Positions 1 to 8,777 of a stretch of DNA of 64,000 bases are shown here, piece after piece. The first letter of the stretch is position 1; each line of letters starts with the position of its first letter. Both the position numbers and the translations under genes were made by a program. Source of the stretch: Alphaproteobacteria bacterium (lineage in GTDB: Bacteria; Pseudomonadota; Alphaproteobacteria; UBA2136; UBA6156). Below the pieces are notes generated by a model. It saw nothing but the letters and a program-made list of their open reading frames with translations. It did no database searches and was not told where the DNA came from. The stretch is from NCBI GenBank assembly GCA_027485835.1, contig JAIXQG010000002.1:202232-266231 (forward strand), written 5' to 3'.

Positions 1-126
1 AAGTACACGCGAGTTATAAGCGGGTGCCCCTTCATCATCCATAATGGCGTGCTCGGGGTTGTATTCTAATTCAGCTCCCGTATCCATAAGGATCTGGGAA
101 TTGTTCAAATTGGTTCGGTTCGTCAT
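1..126 (-). CDS. Partial hypothetical protein (N-terminus only)
   Basis: A minus-strand reading frame starts at the ATG at 126 and stays open to the window edge (42 codons). A strong ribosome binding site (AGGAGG, five bases before the ATG) supports it. The visible N-terminus is polar and acidic, beginning MTNRTNLNNSQILMDTGAE, with no signal peptide or recognisable domain. The rest lies outside the window, so no function can be given. Confidence 0.55.
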   Translation of the reverse strand, partial: MTNRTNLNNSQILMDTGAELEYNPEHAIMDDEGAPAYNSRVL

Positions 127-259
127 GTCGTCCTCCTCAGTGATGGAACGCAAAACAGCCCGTAACAGCTACGCCTCTTGCCGTACATGGTCAAGCGGTC
201 GCCGTGCGGTGCAACATCGGCTTTGCCTAGGGCTGTGGCAGCCGTGTGACGCCTTTTTT

Positions 260-2089
260 TTAGCGGCGGGCGAAGAGTTTTTCCAGCTCGGCGAGGCTAA
301 GGCTCACCACGGTGGGGCGGCCGTGGTTGCAGGTCAGGCTGGCGGGGGTGGCTTCCATTTGGCGCAGCAGGGCATTTTGCTCGGCGAGGCTTAAGCGCCG
401 GTGGGCGCGAATGCTGTGGTGACAGGCGATGGTGGCGAGCACGTGCTCCAAACGGCTGTTGAGGGTGGTGCGTGGTGTGAGGGATTGCAGGTCTTGCGTG
501 AGGTCGCGCACCAAGGGCACGGGGTCGGCATGGCCCAGTAGTTGAGGGATGGCGGTGATGGCGACGGCGGAAGGCGAATAGCTCTCCAGCTCCAAGCCAA
601 ATTTTTGCAGCTCTTCGGCATGGGCCAGCAGCAGTTGGGCCTCGGCGGGGGTGCAACTCACAATCACCGGCAGCAGCAGGTGCTGAGCGGCGATGCGACC
701 TTCGGTGAACTGGCTTTTCAGGTTCTCATACACCAAGCGCTCGTGGGCGGCGTGTTGGTCTACCACCACCAACGCGCCGTGGTTGTTCTCCGCCACAATA
801 TAAGTATTCGCTACCTGCCCCAAGGCCGCGCCCAAGGGGTGTTCGGCCTGCGGCTGGGCTTGCTCCTCGTCACCTTTAAGCAACTTTTGCGGGGGGAGTT
901 GGAAGTCGGGGTTATAGCTCGGCGCTGTAGGAATTGGAGCCGTGAATGAGGGTTGGTAGGCGGGCTGAAAACTGGGTGCTGTAATGGGGTTGGGTGCGTA
1001 GCTGAACTGTTGCTCCTGCAAGTCGGTGAACGGCGACTGGGAGTGCGTGAATGCAGGTGTGTTATCGGGTGCCTGCATAACCGGTCGCAAAGTTTGGCTG
1101 AGGGCTTGGTGCACGGCGGCGAAGACGAGGCCGTACAGCTCTGACGGCTGATGGAAACGGACTTCGGATTTGGCGGGGTGGACGTTCACGTCCACGGCAT
1201 CGGTCGGCACCGTGAGGAACAGCACGGCCATCGGGTGGCGGCCTGCGGGGAGTTTGTCGCCATAGGCGTTTTTAAGGGCGGCTTGCAGCGAGCGGTCCTT
1301 AATCGGGCGGCCGTTCACGAACAGGAACTGCTTAGTGGCGTTGCCGCTGTGCAAGGTGGGGCCGCTGATGAAGCCGTGGAGGGCCATACCCAGCGCGGGT
1401 TTTTCGGCGAAGACCGGCAGGGCGTTTTTGGCGAATTCGTCGCCCAGCACCGGCCCCAAGCGGGTGGCGTGGGACTGGAAAAAGTCGCCTTGGGCGGCAG
1501 GCACGTGCCAGGTTTCGGCACCGTCTTCTAGTACCGTAATTTGCACGTGCGGGTGGGCGAGAATAAGGTTTTTGAGCACGGCTTCAATTGCGAGTGCCTC
1601 TGACCGTACAGACTTGAGAAACTTACGGCGGGCGGGGGTGGCGTAGAAGAGGTCGGCGACTTCAATCCGTGTGCCTTTGGGGTGCGCGGCGGGCGAAAGT
1701 TCGGCTTGGGAATTGATGCACCACGCTTCGTCTTGCCCTTCGGGTCGGCTGGTGAGCTTGAGGCGTGAGACCGAGGCGATGCTGGGCAAAGCCTCGCCAC
1801 GGAAGCCGAAGGTGTTGATATTGAATAGGTCTTCGGTGCTCGCAATTTTGCTGGTGGCGTGGCGCGAGATGGCGAGCGGTAGTTCGTCCTTCGGGATGCC
1901 GCCACCGTTGTCGGTGAGAATCAGGTTGACCAGACCCGCGCCGGTAAGCTCCAGCCGCAGGCTGCTGGCGCCAGCATCCAGCGCGTTTTCGGTGAGCTCT
2001 TTCACCACCGAAGCCGGACGGTCGACCACCTCACCGGCCGCGATTTGGTTGGCGAGGGTTTCCGGCAGTTGCTGGATGGGGCGGCGCAC
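260..2089 (-). CDS. mutL: DNA mismatch repair protein MutL (endonuclease type)
   Basis: MutL is the ATP-driven coupling factor of mismatch repair. The 609-residue protein has the N-terminal GHKL ATPase motifs (ENALDAGA near residue 34, DNGGGI near 60, TFGFRGEAL near 93), a Pro/Gln-rich linker around 340-410, and a C-terminal dimerisation domain. That domain carries DQHAAHERLVYE, an exact match to the metal-binding DQHA(X)2E(X)4E motif, plus ACHHSIRA and CNHGRPT. It is therefore predicted to be a nicking endonuclease, as in bacteria without MutH. The start is GTG and overlaps the TAG stop of the upstream peptidase gene by one base, which suggests translational coupling. Confidence 0.97.
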   Translation of the reverse strand: MRRPIQQLPETLANQIAAGEVVDRPASVVKELTENALDAGASSLRLELTGAGLVNLILTDNGGGIPKDELPLAISRHATSKIASTEDLFNINTFGFRGEALPSIASVSRLKLTSRPEGQDEAWCINSQAELSPAAHPKGTRIEVADLFYATPARRKFLKSVRSEALAIEAVLKNLILAHPHVQITVLEDGAETWHVPAAQGDFFQSHATRLGPVLGDEFAKNALPVFAEKPALGMALHGFISGPTLHSGNATKQFLFVNGRPIKDRSLQAALKNAYGDKLPAGRHPMAVLFLTVPTDAVDVNVHPAKSEVRFHQPSELYGLVFAAVHQALSQTLRPVMQAPDNTPAFTHSQSPFTDLQEQQFSYAPNPITAPSFQPAYQPSFTAPIPTAPSYNPDFQLPPQKLLKGDEEQAQPQAEHPLGAALGQVANTYIVAENNHGALVVVDQHAAHERLVYENLKSQFTEGRIAAQHLLLPVIVSCTPAEAQLLLAHAEELQKFGLELESYSPSAVAITAIPQLLGHADPVPLVRDLTQDLQSLTPRTTLNSRLEHVLATIACHHSIRAHRRLSLAEQNALLRQMEATPASLTCNHGRPTVVSLSLAELEKLFARR

Positions 2090-2712
2090 TAGGCTTGCAC
2101 CACTTCCGTTACCGTGTCGGTCACCAGCAGGGCTTGGGTGTCGGTGAGGCCGAGCAGATGGTGACCGATTGGCGGTTTGGCAAAAATCTGGCGAGCGAGA
2201 GCGTCGTACTTCGGGTGGTGGGTGTGTGGCACGATGAGGTAGGGCACAAGGCCAAGACCTTTGGTGGAGGATAGCTTGGCCAAGTGGGGCTCGTCCATCG
2301 GTGCCACATAATCAATATCCTCGCACGCCACCACGGCGCCTGCGCTAGTGCCAATGTAAGTACCACCGCGTTTGAACAAAGCTTTGAGCGGATTGGCGAC
2401 ACCGCTGCGCTGCATGTGTTCCAACAGGTAAAACGCATTGCCACCGGTAACGTAGACGACATCGGCTTGCTCGAATTTCTGGGCGACTTGCTGCGGGTTT
2501 TTACCGGCGATGTCGAAGACATCCAGCACCGCACCGGCGTTGCGTAGCACGTCCATTTCTTCGGTTTGCCATGCACGGTTTTCCGGCAGGTACACGTTGG
2601 CGGCGGTGGGGATGCACACGACCCTGCACGCCGACAAGGGCTTGCCGACATGGGGCATTATTACTTTGGCCAAGAGAGCGGGTGTTAAGGAGGACGCGAG
2701 AATGAGTTTCAT
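2089..2712 (-). CDS. Peptidase S51 (dipeptidase E-like) family protein
   Basis: This 207-residue cytoplasmic protein looks like an S51 serine peptidase, the family of alpha-aspartyl dipeptidase PepE and cyanophycinase. Visible motifs are VTGGNAFYLL near residue 90, the nucleophile elbow GTSAGAVVA near 123, and VPHTHHPKY near 162 as the candidate histidine region. The length fits PepE (about 230). I chose the ATG at 2712 (MKLILASSL), because the family starts with such a strand and upstream starts would overlap ftsY. It lies between ftsY (10-base gap) and mutL (one-base overlap), probably in one operon. Its substrate is unknown. Confidence 0.85.
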   Translation of the reverse strand: MKLILASSLTPALLAKVIMPHVGKPLSACRVVCIPTAANVYLPENRAWQTEEMDVLRNAGAVLDVFDIAGKNPQQVAQKFEQADVVYVTGGNAFYLLEHMQRSGVANPLKALFKRGGTYIGTSAGAVVACEDIDYVAPMDEPHLAKLSSTKGLGLVPYLIVPHTHHPKYDALARQIFAKPPIGHHLLGLTDTQALLVTDTVTEVVQA

Positions 2713-2722
2713 GGCGGGCATC

Positions 2723-3670
2723 TTACTTAGCGGAGTCGATTCCGACAAGCGCGGCGGCAAAGGCCGAGGGCTCGAATGGGCCGAGGTCGTCGAGGGATTC
2801 TCCGACCCCTATGGCGACCACCGGCAGCGGATTGGGCTGGGCGGCGAGTGCGAGTAGGAAACCGGCTTTGGCGGTACCGTCAAGCTTAGTGACAATCAGG
2901 CCGGTGAGCGGGATTTGCTTATGGAATTCGGCGACCTGCGGCAGGGTGGATTGGCCGAGAGTGGCATCCAGCACCAGCAGCGTGTGGTGCGGGGCGGTGG
3001 CATCCTGCTTTTGCAGGGCGCGGTTGAGTTTGGGGAGTTCGGCCAGCAGGTCGGCACGGTTGGCAAGGCGGCCTGCGGTGTCGATCAGGACGATATCGGC
3101 GTGTTCGTTCTGCGCTTTTTCCAGTGCCGCGTAGGCGACGGATGCGCTGTCGGCGCCTTCCTTAGCCGGTGGGACGATGGAGACACTCCCCTTTTTGGTA
3201 GAGGCGTCGGCGCGATCGGTCCAGACCTTTAGTTGGGCGACGGCGGCGGCACGGAAAGTGTCGGCCGCGGCGACCACGACGTGCTTGCCCTGAGCTGCCC
3301 ATTGCGCCGCGAGTTTGCCGATGGTGGTGGTTTTGCCTGCGCCATTCACACCTGCCACCAGAATGACGGTGGGACTGGCGGGAAAGCTGAGAGGTTGGGC
3401 GAGCGGTTGCAGACGCGCGGCGATGAGGTCGGCTAGTGCTTGCTTGAGAGCCTCTTGCGTCAGAGGGTCCGGCAGCTTGGCTTTTTTGAGGTCTTTGAGG
3501 AGAGCTTGGGCGACGGGCAGCGAGGTATCGGCGGCAATCAGCGCTTCTTCCAAAGCTTCCAATGTCGCATCATCCAGCTTTGCGGCAATGCCTATAGCCT
3601 GCTTGATACCTTCCGTGACATTAGCAGCGGATTTGGTGAGACCTGCGGTGATACGTGACAGCCAAGACAT
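2723..3670 (-). CDS. ftsY: Signal recognition particle receptor FtsY
   Basis: FtsY is the membrane-associated GTPase receptor that docks SRP-ribosome complexes at the translocon. The 315-residue protein has the NG core: an N-terminal four-helix region (about 1-95), then GVNGAGKTTTIGKLA (P-loop), DTFRAAAVAQL (insertion-box border), DTAGR (G3) and TKLDGTAKAG (G4/G5). It lacks the long acidic A domain of Escherichia coli FtsY, as is common in alphaproteobacteria. Its partner Ffh is encoded about 1.1 kb away on the opposite strand. It begins the ftsY-peptidase-mutL run. Confidence 0.97.
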   Translation of the reverse strand: MSWLSRITAGLTKSAANVTEGIKQAIGIAAKLDDATLEALEEALIAADTSLPVAQALLKDLKKAKLPDPLTQEALKQALADLIAARLQPLAQPLSFPASPTVILVAGVNGAGKTTTIGKLAAQWAAQGKHVVVAAADTFRAAAVAQLKVWTDRADASTKKGSVSIVPPAKEGADSASVAYAALEKAQNEHADIVLIDTAGRLANRADLLAELPKLNRALQKQDATAPHHTLLVLDATLGQSTLPQVAEFHKQIPLTGLIVTKLDGTAKAGFLLALAAQPNPLPVVAIGVGESLDDLGPFEPSAFAAALVGIDSAK

Positions 3671-3691
3671 GGCTTGTATCTACACTATTCG

Positions 3692-4723
3692 CTACGGCGT
3701 GGGAAGCGCTTGCTCCTGCATTCCGGTGGGAGAGACTTCCGTTGATGACACATCGGTTGGCGAAACGGTTTGCGGCATGACTACTTCGGCTTCTGGCGTT
3801 TGCGGGGCCATTTCATTTGGCAGCACGGGGCGAAGGTCGCTCCATTTGGCCAAGCTGGCTTCGATTTTCTTTTCGGTTTGCTCCTTTGCCAGCTCCATCG
3901 CCACCACGGGGCCGGTCACCCACAGCGCGGCGGCGGGAATGACGAACAGGAAGGAATAGGCATAGTGGCGGTGGCGGCAGGCGGAGAGGAATGCCAGTGT
4001 GAACAGGCACCAGATGATGAGCACGGCGATGCCCTGCGGCATGTTACCGGCGTACATATGGCCCAACCCAGGCATGAGCACGCCCATGGCACCGGCGAGG
4101 CCGATACGGGCTTGCTCGGTTTTTTTGATGATGGAAATCCGCTTTTTGAGATCTTCTGCTTTGGGCAGGCCGTAGGTATTGACGACCTTACCGGCCCGTT
4201 CGGCCTGTTGCCAGACTTCGTTCAGCTGGGCGGCTTCGGTCCAAGGGTTCCCCGGGAATGAGGCTTGCAGCTGGCCAAAGGCTTGCGCGGCGGCCATGGT
4301 ATCGGCGCCGGTGGCGAGATGATACAGCGCTTCCGGTACGTACGGAGAAGAGGGGTTTTGGTCCAGCAGTTCGGCGAGCAAAGCATTGGCTACTTGCGGG
4401 CGATCCAGAGCAATACTGAGGCGCGTGGCATGTGTCAGCGCCATTTCGCGGTCTTTCCCGAAGGATTTATGGGCGATGCGCTGCCATTCGACGAGGGCCG
4501 AGGTCAGGTCGCCGCGGTCTTCCAGCGAGGCGGGGAACGAGGTATCGAGAAGTTCTTCTGCCGCAATGCTGCCGGCGGGCGTACCCAACGCGCGCAACGA
4601 AGGGCCTGCCTTGCCATGCAGCGGCCCCACACTGGCGGCCCAGAGCGGCGTGCTGATGACCATCATCGCCAACAAAAGGGCGGCGGTGACGAGGCGTTTT
4701 ATTGTGTATTTTCCCCCGAACAT
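3692..4723 (-). CDS. Secreted/membrane protein with TPR-like N-terminus and C-terminal TM2-like segments
   Basis: The predicted 343-residue product starts at the ATG at 4723 with a signal peptide (basic KRLVTAALLLAMMVIS, then PLWAA). The middle (about 60-190) is alpha-helical and resembles tetratricopeptide repeats (for example PYVPEALYHLATG). The C-terminal third holds hydrophobic segments with PGLGHMYAGNMPQGIAVLI, a signature like TM2 and related small membrane domains, and then a charged, Pro/Thr-rich tail. A longer start at 4816 is possible but would overlap the divergent ffh start. It sits between ftsY and ffh, which makes a role at the membrane or in secretion attractive but unproven. 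Confidence 0.7.
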   Translation of the reverse strand: MFGGKYTIKRLVTAALLLAMMVISTPLWAASVGPLHGKAGPSLRALGTPAGSIAAEELLDTSFPASLEDRGDLTSALVEWQRIAHKSFGKDREMALTHATRLSIALDRPQVANALLAELLDQNPSSPYVPEALYHLATGADTMAAAQAFGQLQASFPGNPWTEAAQLNEVWQQAERAGKVVNTYGLPKAEDLKKRISIIKKTEQARIGLAGAMGVLMPGLGHMYAGNMPQGIAVLIIWCLFTLAFLSACRHRHYAYSFLFVIPAAALWVTGPVVAMELAKEQTEKKIEASLAKWSDLRPVLPNEMAPQTPEAEVVMPQTVSPTDVSSTEVSPTGMQEQALPTP

Positions 4724-4802
4724 GAGTGGAGTGTAACTTTCGTTTGGCTCTGCGGCAATCGATTGCTGGACGGAATGTTCCGAACTTGCTAGGAAATAGA
4801 GC

Positions 4803-6131
4803 ATGTTGGAATTCATTCAAGAAAAGCTTGGTAAGGCGCTTTCCAGCCTGACCGGCAAAGGCCTGCTGACCGAAGCAGATGTGGACACAGCCCTGCGCGA
4901 GCTGCGCGTGAGCCTGCTGGAAGCCGATGTGGCGCTGCCCGCGATTAAACACCTGATGGCGACCGTGCGCGAGCGTGCGGTGGGTGAGGCCGTACTACGC
5001 GGCGCCAACCCCGGCCAGCAGGTTGTGAAAATTGTGTATGACGCGCTGGTGGAATTGTTGGGCGCGGAAACGCCGTTGGAGCTGAAAGCGGCACCGCCTG
5101 CCGTGATTTTGATGTGCGGTTTGCAAGGCGGCGGGAAAACTACCACCAGCGGCAAGCTAGCCAAGTGGTTGAAGGACACCCAAAAGAAAACCGTTATGTT
5201 AGCGAGTTTGGACGTGTACCGTCCGGCAGCGATTGAGCAACTGGCGATTCTGGCTGAAAAAACCGGCGCCCTGAGCTTTAGCCACGACAGCATGGATGTG
5301 ATGGTACGTGCCAAGGCTGCGATGGCCGAAGCGAAAAAGTTGAGCGTGGATGTGCTGATTGTGGACACCGCGGGCCGCTTGGCGATTGATGAAGCCCTGA
5401 TGGCTGAATTGGTGGCCGTGCGCGAGGTGATCAAGCCCACCGCCAGCTTGCTGGTGGCGGATGGTCAGACTGGCCAAGTGGCGGTAGATGTGGCCAAGGC
5501 GTTCCATGACAAAACCCCCCTCACCGGCTTGGTGCTGACGCGGATGGATGGCGATGCGCGTGGTGGAGCGGCGCTTTCGATGCGCTTTATTACCGGTGTG
5601 CCGATTCTGTTCCTTGGTATGGGCGAGCAGGTTGGGGCGCTGGAAGCGTTCCGCCCTGAGGGTTTGGCGGGGCGCATTTTGGGCCAAGGCGACGTGGTGG
5701 CTTTGGTGGGTAAGCTGCAAGCGGCGGCGGCTAGCGAAGACGGCGCGCGGTTGGAAGAAAAGTTGATGTCTGGCAAGAGCATGGACATGACGGACCTGAA
5801 AAAGCAGATGCTGATGATGAAGAAAATGGGCGGCATGACCGGCATGCTCGACCTGTTGCCGGGCATGGGTGCCTTGAAGAACAAAATCGACCCCAGCAAA
5901 GTGGATGACAAGGTGATTGTGCGGCAGATTGCGGTGATCGATTCCATGACCGCAGCAGAGCGCAAAAACCCAAGCCTTTTGAATGCCAAGCGGCGTATCC
6001 GCATCGCTAAGGGTTGCGGCTTGACGGTGCATGACGTGAACAAGGTAGTTAAGATGCACGAGCAGATGAACCAGATGACGAAAATGATGCGCAGCGGCCA
6101 GTTACAGAAGATGATGGGCAAGATGAAATAG
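4803..6131 (+). CDS. ffh: Signal recognition particle protein Ffh
   Basis: Ffh is the SRP54 homologue that binds signal peptides and 4.5S RNA during co-translational targeting. The 442-residue sequence has the N domain, the G domain (GLQGGGKTTTSGKLA near residue 107, DVYRPAAIEQL near 138, DTAGRLAID near 187, TRMDGDARGG near 245) and a methionine-rich M domain (MLMMKKMGGMTGMLDLLPG near 338; basic RRIRIAKG near 396). Length and order fit the family. An intrinsic terminator follows at once. The RNA partner gene ffs was not found in this window. Confidence 0.98.
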   Translation: MLEFIQEKLGKALSSLTGKGLLTEADVDTALRELRVSLLEADVALPAIKHLMATVRERAVGEAVLRGANPGQQVVKIVYDALVELLGAETPLELKAAPPAVILMCGLQGGGKTTTSGKLAKWLKDTQKKTVMLASLDVYRPAAIEQLAILAEKTGALSFSHDSMDVMVRAKAAMAEAKKLSVDVLIVDTAGRLAIDEALMAELVAVREVIKPTASLLVADGQTGQVAVDVAKAFHDKTPLTGLVLTRMDGDARGGAALSMRFITGVPILFLGMGEQVGALEAFRPEGLAGRILGQGDVVALVGKLQAAAASEDGARLEEKLMSGKSMDMTDLKKQMLMMKKMGGMTGMLDLLPGMGALKNKIDPSKVDDKVIVRQIAVIDSMTAAERKNPSLLNAKRRIRIAKGCGLTVHDVNKVVKMHEQMNQMTKMMRSGQLQKMMGKMK

Positions 6132-6134
6132 AAG

Positions 6135-6159
6135 AAACCCGGCCGGAGCCGGGTTTTTT
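6135..6159 (+). terminator. Intrinsic terminator after ffh
   Basis: Nine-base stem AAACCCGGC / GCCGGGTTT with a CGGA loop, running into a T-tract, just after the ffh stop codon. Confidence 0.9.
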
Positions 6160-6181
6160 ATCGTTACAACTCTCACTGTTA

Positions 6182-6508
6182 TCAGATGGGAACGGTCTCG
6201 CGCATGATGTCGAGCAACTTCTTGACGGCCTTGTCGTTGACACGGCCATCGCGCCAGCCCTTGCCCATCATGATATAAGCGCTACCGATACTGACCTGCT
6301 TGGGTTGCTGGCGGTGCGACCAGTACTCGGTGCGGGGCGTGGGAATCAGGCTGTCGGTCTTGACAAGTTCGACCAAGGCGCCGTCGGTCAGTGTCAACTG
6401 GTAGCGCTGCCAGTGGCTTTTGGGGCGGGGTTGGGGGAGTTCCAAAGCGTTTTGAGCCACATGGACGCTGCCGTCGTTGATTTGGAGGAAAAAGGTCTGC
6501 GATGCCAT
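6182..6508 (-). CDS. Hypothetical protein, 108 aa
   Basis: I do not recognise this protein. It is a 108-residue soluble polypeptide without a signal peptide, with a beta-rich N-terminal half (QTFFLQINDGSVHVAQ, then YQLTLTDGALVELVKTDS) and a basic C-terminal part (GKGWRDGRVNDKAVKKLLD). The start is well supported by AAGGAG upstream of the ATG. It converges on ffh and diverges from rpsP. The codon pattern looks like that of its neighbours. Confidence 0.7.
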   Translation of the reverse strand: MASQTFFLQINDGSVHVAQNALELPQPRPKSHWQRYQLTLTDGALVELVKTDSLIPTPRTEYWSHRQQPKQVSIGSAYIMMGKGWRDGRVNDKAVKKLLDIMRETVPI

Positions 6509-6669
6509 GGAGGTCTCCTTCTGGCGATATAGGTACTGGCTTTGGTATACTTATTTAATTTCCGAAGGGCAAGAGACTTTACAGAGGGATGGGAATGGGT
6601 TAGAGGAGCCTTGTTGTGCTTGCTATGCGTAGCAACCGTAACCCGCCACAGGCTTTAAAAAGCAGTGGT

Positions 6670-6706
6670 TCCCGAATGGTTCGGGAGGCAGATCCGTTTG
6701 AGATCT
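6670..6706 (+). promoter_or_regulatory. Tandem hairpins in the rpsP leader
   Basis: Two small hairpins precede rpsP: a perfect 7-base stem TCCCGAA/TTCGGGA with a TGG loop (6670-6686), then AGATC/GATCT (6690-6706). They lie 30 to 66 bases before the rpsP start. They could be an autoregulatory or stabilising 5' leader of the ribosomal protein transcript, but no known ribosomal-protein leader was recognised. Confidence 0.4.
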
Positions 6707-6735
6707 GAGATATAAAAGATGTGAAAGTTATTGAT

Positions 6736-7257
6736 ATGTCCGTTAAAATTCGCCTGCAACGAGGTGGTCGCGTTAAGCTGCCGATTTACAGCATCGTGGT
6801 TTCTGACAGCCGTAACTCCCGCGATGGTAAGTTCATTGAACGCCTCGGTTTTTACGCCCCCAAGGCCCGTGGCCAAGAAGTGCCCTTCCAACTGAACACC
6901 GACCGTGTTGAGTTCTGGGTTGGCCGTGGCGCCCAAGTGACCGACGTTGTAGCCCGCCTGATGGTGAAGAACGCTGTTGGCCCGCAAGCCATCCGTGATG
7001 CCTTTACCGCCAAGAAGGCCCGCCGTATTAAGGTTGCCAGCATCCAAGCCGCCAAGGCTGCCAAGGGTGAAGAGCTGAAGGCCGCCGCCGCTGCTGCTGC
7101 CGAAGCCGCTGCCGCCAAGGCCGCCGCTGCCGAAGCTGCTGCTGCTGAAGCCGCTGCCAAAAAGGCTGCTGAAGAAGCTGCCGCCGCCGAAGCCGCCGCT
7201 GCTGCTGCCGCCCCGGCCGAAGAAGCTGCCGCTTCTGACGAGCAACCGGCTGCGTAA
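6736..7257 (+). CDS. rpsP: 30S ribosomal protein bS16 with long alanine-rich tail
   Basis: bS16 is a small-subunit assembly protein. The start at 6736 ([18 protein letters not shown]) matches the family; a GTG 15 bases upstream is less likely. Residues 1 to about 105 are a normal S16 core ([17 protein letters not shown] region, [12 protein letters not shown]). The remaining 65 or so residues are almost only Ala, Glu and Lys, encoded by runs of GCC/GCT. Standard S16 proteins have 80 to 110 residues. Short Ala/Lys tails occur in other alphaproteobacteria, but this one is long. It is followed 10 bases later by rimM, a common pairing. Confidence 0.97.
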   Translation: MSVKIRLQRGGRVKLPIYSIVVSDSRNSRDGKFIERLGFYAPKARGQEVPFQLNTDRVEFWVGRGAQVTDVVARLMVKNAVGPQAIRDAFTAKKARRIKVASIQAAKAAKGEELKAAAAAAAEAAAAKAAAAEAAAAEAAAKKAAEEAAAAEAAAAAAAPAEEAAASDEQPAA

Positions 7258-7267
7258 GGCACCGGCC

Positions 7268-7765
7268 ATGGTAGCTGAAAAGCGTATTAAAGTGGGGGCC
7301 CTGAAGGGCCCCCATGGCTTGAAGGGTATGGTGAAGGCCAAGATTGGATTAGACGATTACGACCTGCTGATAGACGCAGGCCCCCTGCTCACTGATGATG
7401 GGCGCGAGCTGACCGTAACCCGCTGGAACGCCGTAGGCCAAGGCCTTGTGGCGCTGACGATTGACGGCGTGACCACCGTGGAGCAGGCCGAACAGCTGCG
7501 GAACATGAGCGTGAGCTTGGACCGTGAGCGCTTCCCCGAGGATGAGGACGCGGTGTATCTCGACTCCCTCGCCGGTGCCAACGTAGTGGGTCCGGATGGC
7601 GCTGTTATCGGCGTGGTGAAGGGCCCGATTGAGCTGCCCGCCGGCCCTGCGCTTGAGGTTCTGGTGGGCGACGACATCAAGATTCTGCCGTTGGTGGAGG
7701 AGTTCGTGATGATCGGGGACGACGTGGAGCTGACGGAATTGGGTGTGGCCGTTATCTCTGTGTAA
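7268..7765 (+). CDS. rimM: Ribosome maturation factor RimM
   Basis: RimM binds S19 and helps mature the 30S head. The 165-residue protein has the N-terminal barrel (KVGALKGPHGLKGMVKAKIG, near residues 6-25) and the C-terminal PRC-type barrel (DEDAVYLDSLAGANVVG near 96 and ILPLVEEFV near 138). The usual tail of the family (KILVDLPEGLLE-like) is replaced by DVELTELGVAVISV. It is probably cotranscribed with rpsP. The trmD and rplS genes that often follow are missing here. Confidence 0.95.
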   Translation: MVAEKRIKVGALKGPHGLKGMVKAKIGLDDYDLLIDAGPLLTDDGRELTVTRWNAVGQGLVALTIDGVTTVEQAEQLRNMSVSLDRERFPEDEDAVYLDSLAGANVVGPDGAVIGVVKGPIELPAGPALEVLVGDDIKILPLVEEFVMIGDDVELTELGVAVISV

Positions 7766-7804
7766 GTGTATACTACTTTACAAGTACTTTAAAACAGAGT
7801 AGAG

Positions 7805-7834
7805 AGAGGGTCTTCATACGAAGGCCCTCTTTTT
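7805..7834 (+). terminator. Intrinsic terminator of rpsP-rimM
   Basis: Ten-base stem AGAGGGTCTT / AAGGCCCTCT (one G-T pair) with a CATACG loop, followed by TTTT. Confidence 0.9.
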
Positions 7835-7910
7835 ATTGTTTAAGTAAAAGAGGGTAGAAACAGGGGGAATTTATTCCTTCCACTTTTAGATCTGACACGA
7901 GGGACTTACT

Positions 7911-8312
7911 ATGCCCATTAATAACCGTATGGCACTTTCTGCACTCAACGTTGGCCTTGAGGCCAAGGATTACCTTCTCGAGTACGGCGGGTATACCAGC
8001 GACAATGCTGATCTTTCCGGCGATGCCAACAAGCTCGAGAGCTTCATGACACAAGCCAAACGCGATCTCGCAGTCAGGACTCGCGGAGATGCTACCGAGC
8101 AGAAGTGGGCCAAGCGCGCTGTCGACGGCTTCATGGACGCTCACTCGTTTCTGATGAGCTCGATGAAGATCAACGCAGGCACTCCGCAGTGGCAGGTGAC
8201 TATCATGTGTGACGTGTTCGGCAAGATGATCGAAGCCGAACAGGAAGCTCGCAAGAATGCCAAGTCTCGTGAGAGCGACCTTATGGAAGTTACCGACTCG
8301 GCGGCGGCGTGA
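7911..8312 (+). CDS. Hypothetical protein, 133 aa, helical
   Basis: An unrecognised 133-residue cytoplasmic protein, largely alpha-helical and polar, with no signal peptide (LNVGLEAKDYLLEYGG near residue 13; WAKRAVDGFMDAHSFL near 65; MCDVFGKMIEAEQEA near 98). The plus strand was chosen because a GAGGGAC ribosome binding site precedes the ATG and a strong terminator follows 18 bases after the stop. It is isolated between two terminators. Its codons (ATC, CTC, CTT) differ from those of rimM and resemble the PP2C-like gene at 18.8 kb. Confidence 0.65.
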   Translation: MPINNRMALSALNVGLEAKDYLLEYGGYTSDNADLSGDANKLESFMTQAKRDLAVRTRGDATEQKWAKRAVDGFMDAHSFLMSSMKINAGTPQWQVTIMCDVFGKMIEAEQEARKNAKSRESDLMEVTDSAAA

Positions 8313-8330
8313 TCGGCACTGAATCATCTT

Positions 8331-8360
8331 GGGGCGGCTTTACGGCCGCCCCTTCTTTTG
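8331..8360 (+). terminator. Intrinsic terminator
   Basis: Perfect 8-base GC-rich stem GGGGCGGC / GCCGCCCC with a TTTACG loop and a T-rich tail, ending the orphan gene at 7911. Confidence 0.88.
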
Positions 8361-8380
8361 GTTTTTAGAGGGATAATGCA

Positions 8381-8650
8381 ATGGTTACGCGATTTACTGA
8401 CGAGGAGAAGGCGGATGGCCTTTTCCTGACCATGGTGCTGACCCTGCCGCAGACGGCAGGAACGGCACCGAGCCTGCCCGAGGCGTTTGCCAAGGCGCGG
8501 GGACAGGCTTTGCCGACCACCGAGACATGCGGCAACCGTGGAACCCGCAATGCCCAACTGATGCATCAGCAAGGCGTGGACAAGGCCAAGCTTGCCCGCA
8601 CGATGGACCAGATGGGCGGACGCTTCGGCTTCCGTGGCAAAGACAACTAG
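8381..8650 (+). CDS. Hypothetical protein, 89 aa
   Basis: A small unrecognised protein. The sequence is polar with an amphipathic start (MVTRFTDEEKADGLFLTM), a Pro/Ala middle and a basic, glycine-rich end (MGGRFGFRGKDN). No signal peptide or metal site is visible. Weak AGAGGG precedes the ATG. It sits between a terminator at 8331 and another at 8673, so it is probably its own transcription unit. Confidence 0.5.
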   Translation: MVTRFTDEEKADGLFLTMVLTLPQTAGTAPSLPEAFAKARGQALPTTETCGNRGTRNAQLMHQQGVDKAKLARTMDQMGGRFGFRGKDN

Positions 8651-8672
8651 CCTTAGAGCTTTGGACAATGAT

Positions 8673-8704
8673 GGTCCCGCTGTGTGCGGGGCCGTATCTT
8701 TTTT
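8673..8704 (+). terminator. Intrinsic terminator
   Basis: Eight-base stem GGTCCCGC / GCGGGGCC (one T-G pair) with a TGTGT loop, then GTATC and six T residues. Confidence 0.8.
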
Positions 8705-8777
8705 GACCGATGACATTGCCGCTACTGCGATGTTGACGTAGACAGGCGGTGTTAACTTACGTTTGCACGAGGATACC

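Noticed and set aside
7833..8327. A 164-codon minus-strand frame over the orphan gene at 7911
   Set aside because: The plus strand has the ribosome binding site and a terminator placed just after its stop; the minus frame would begin inside that terminator region.
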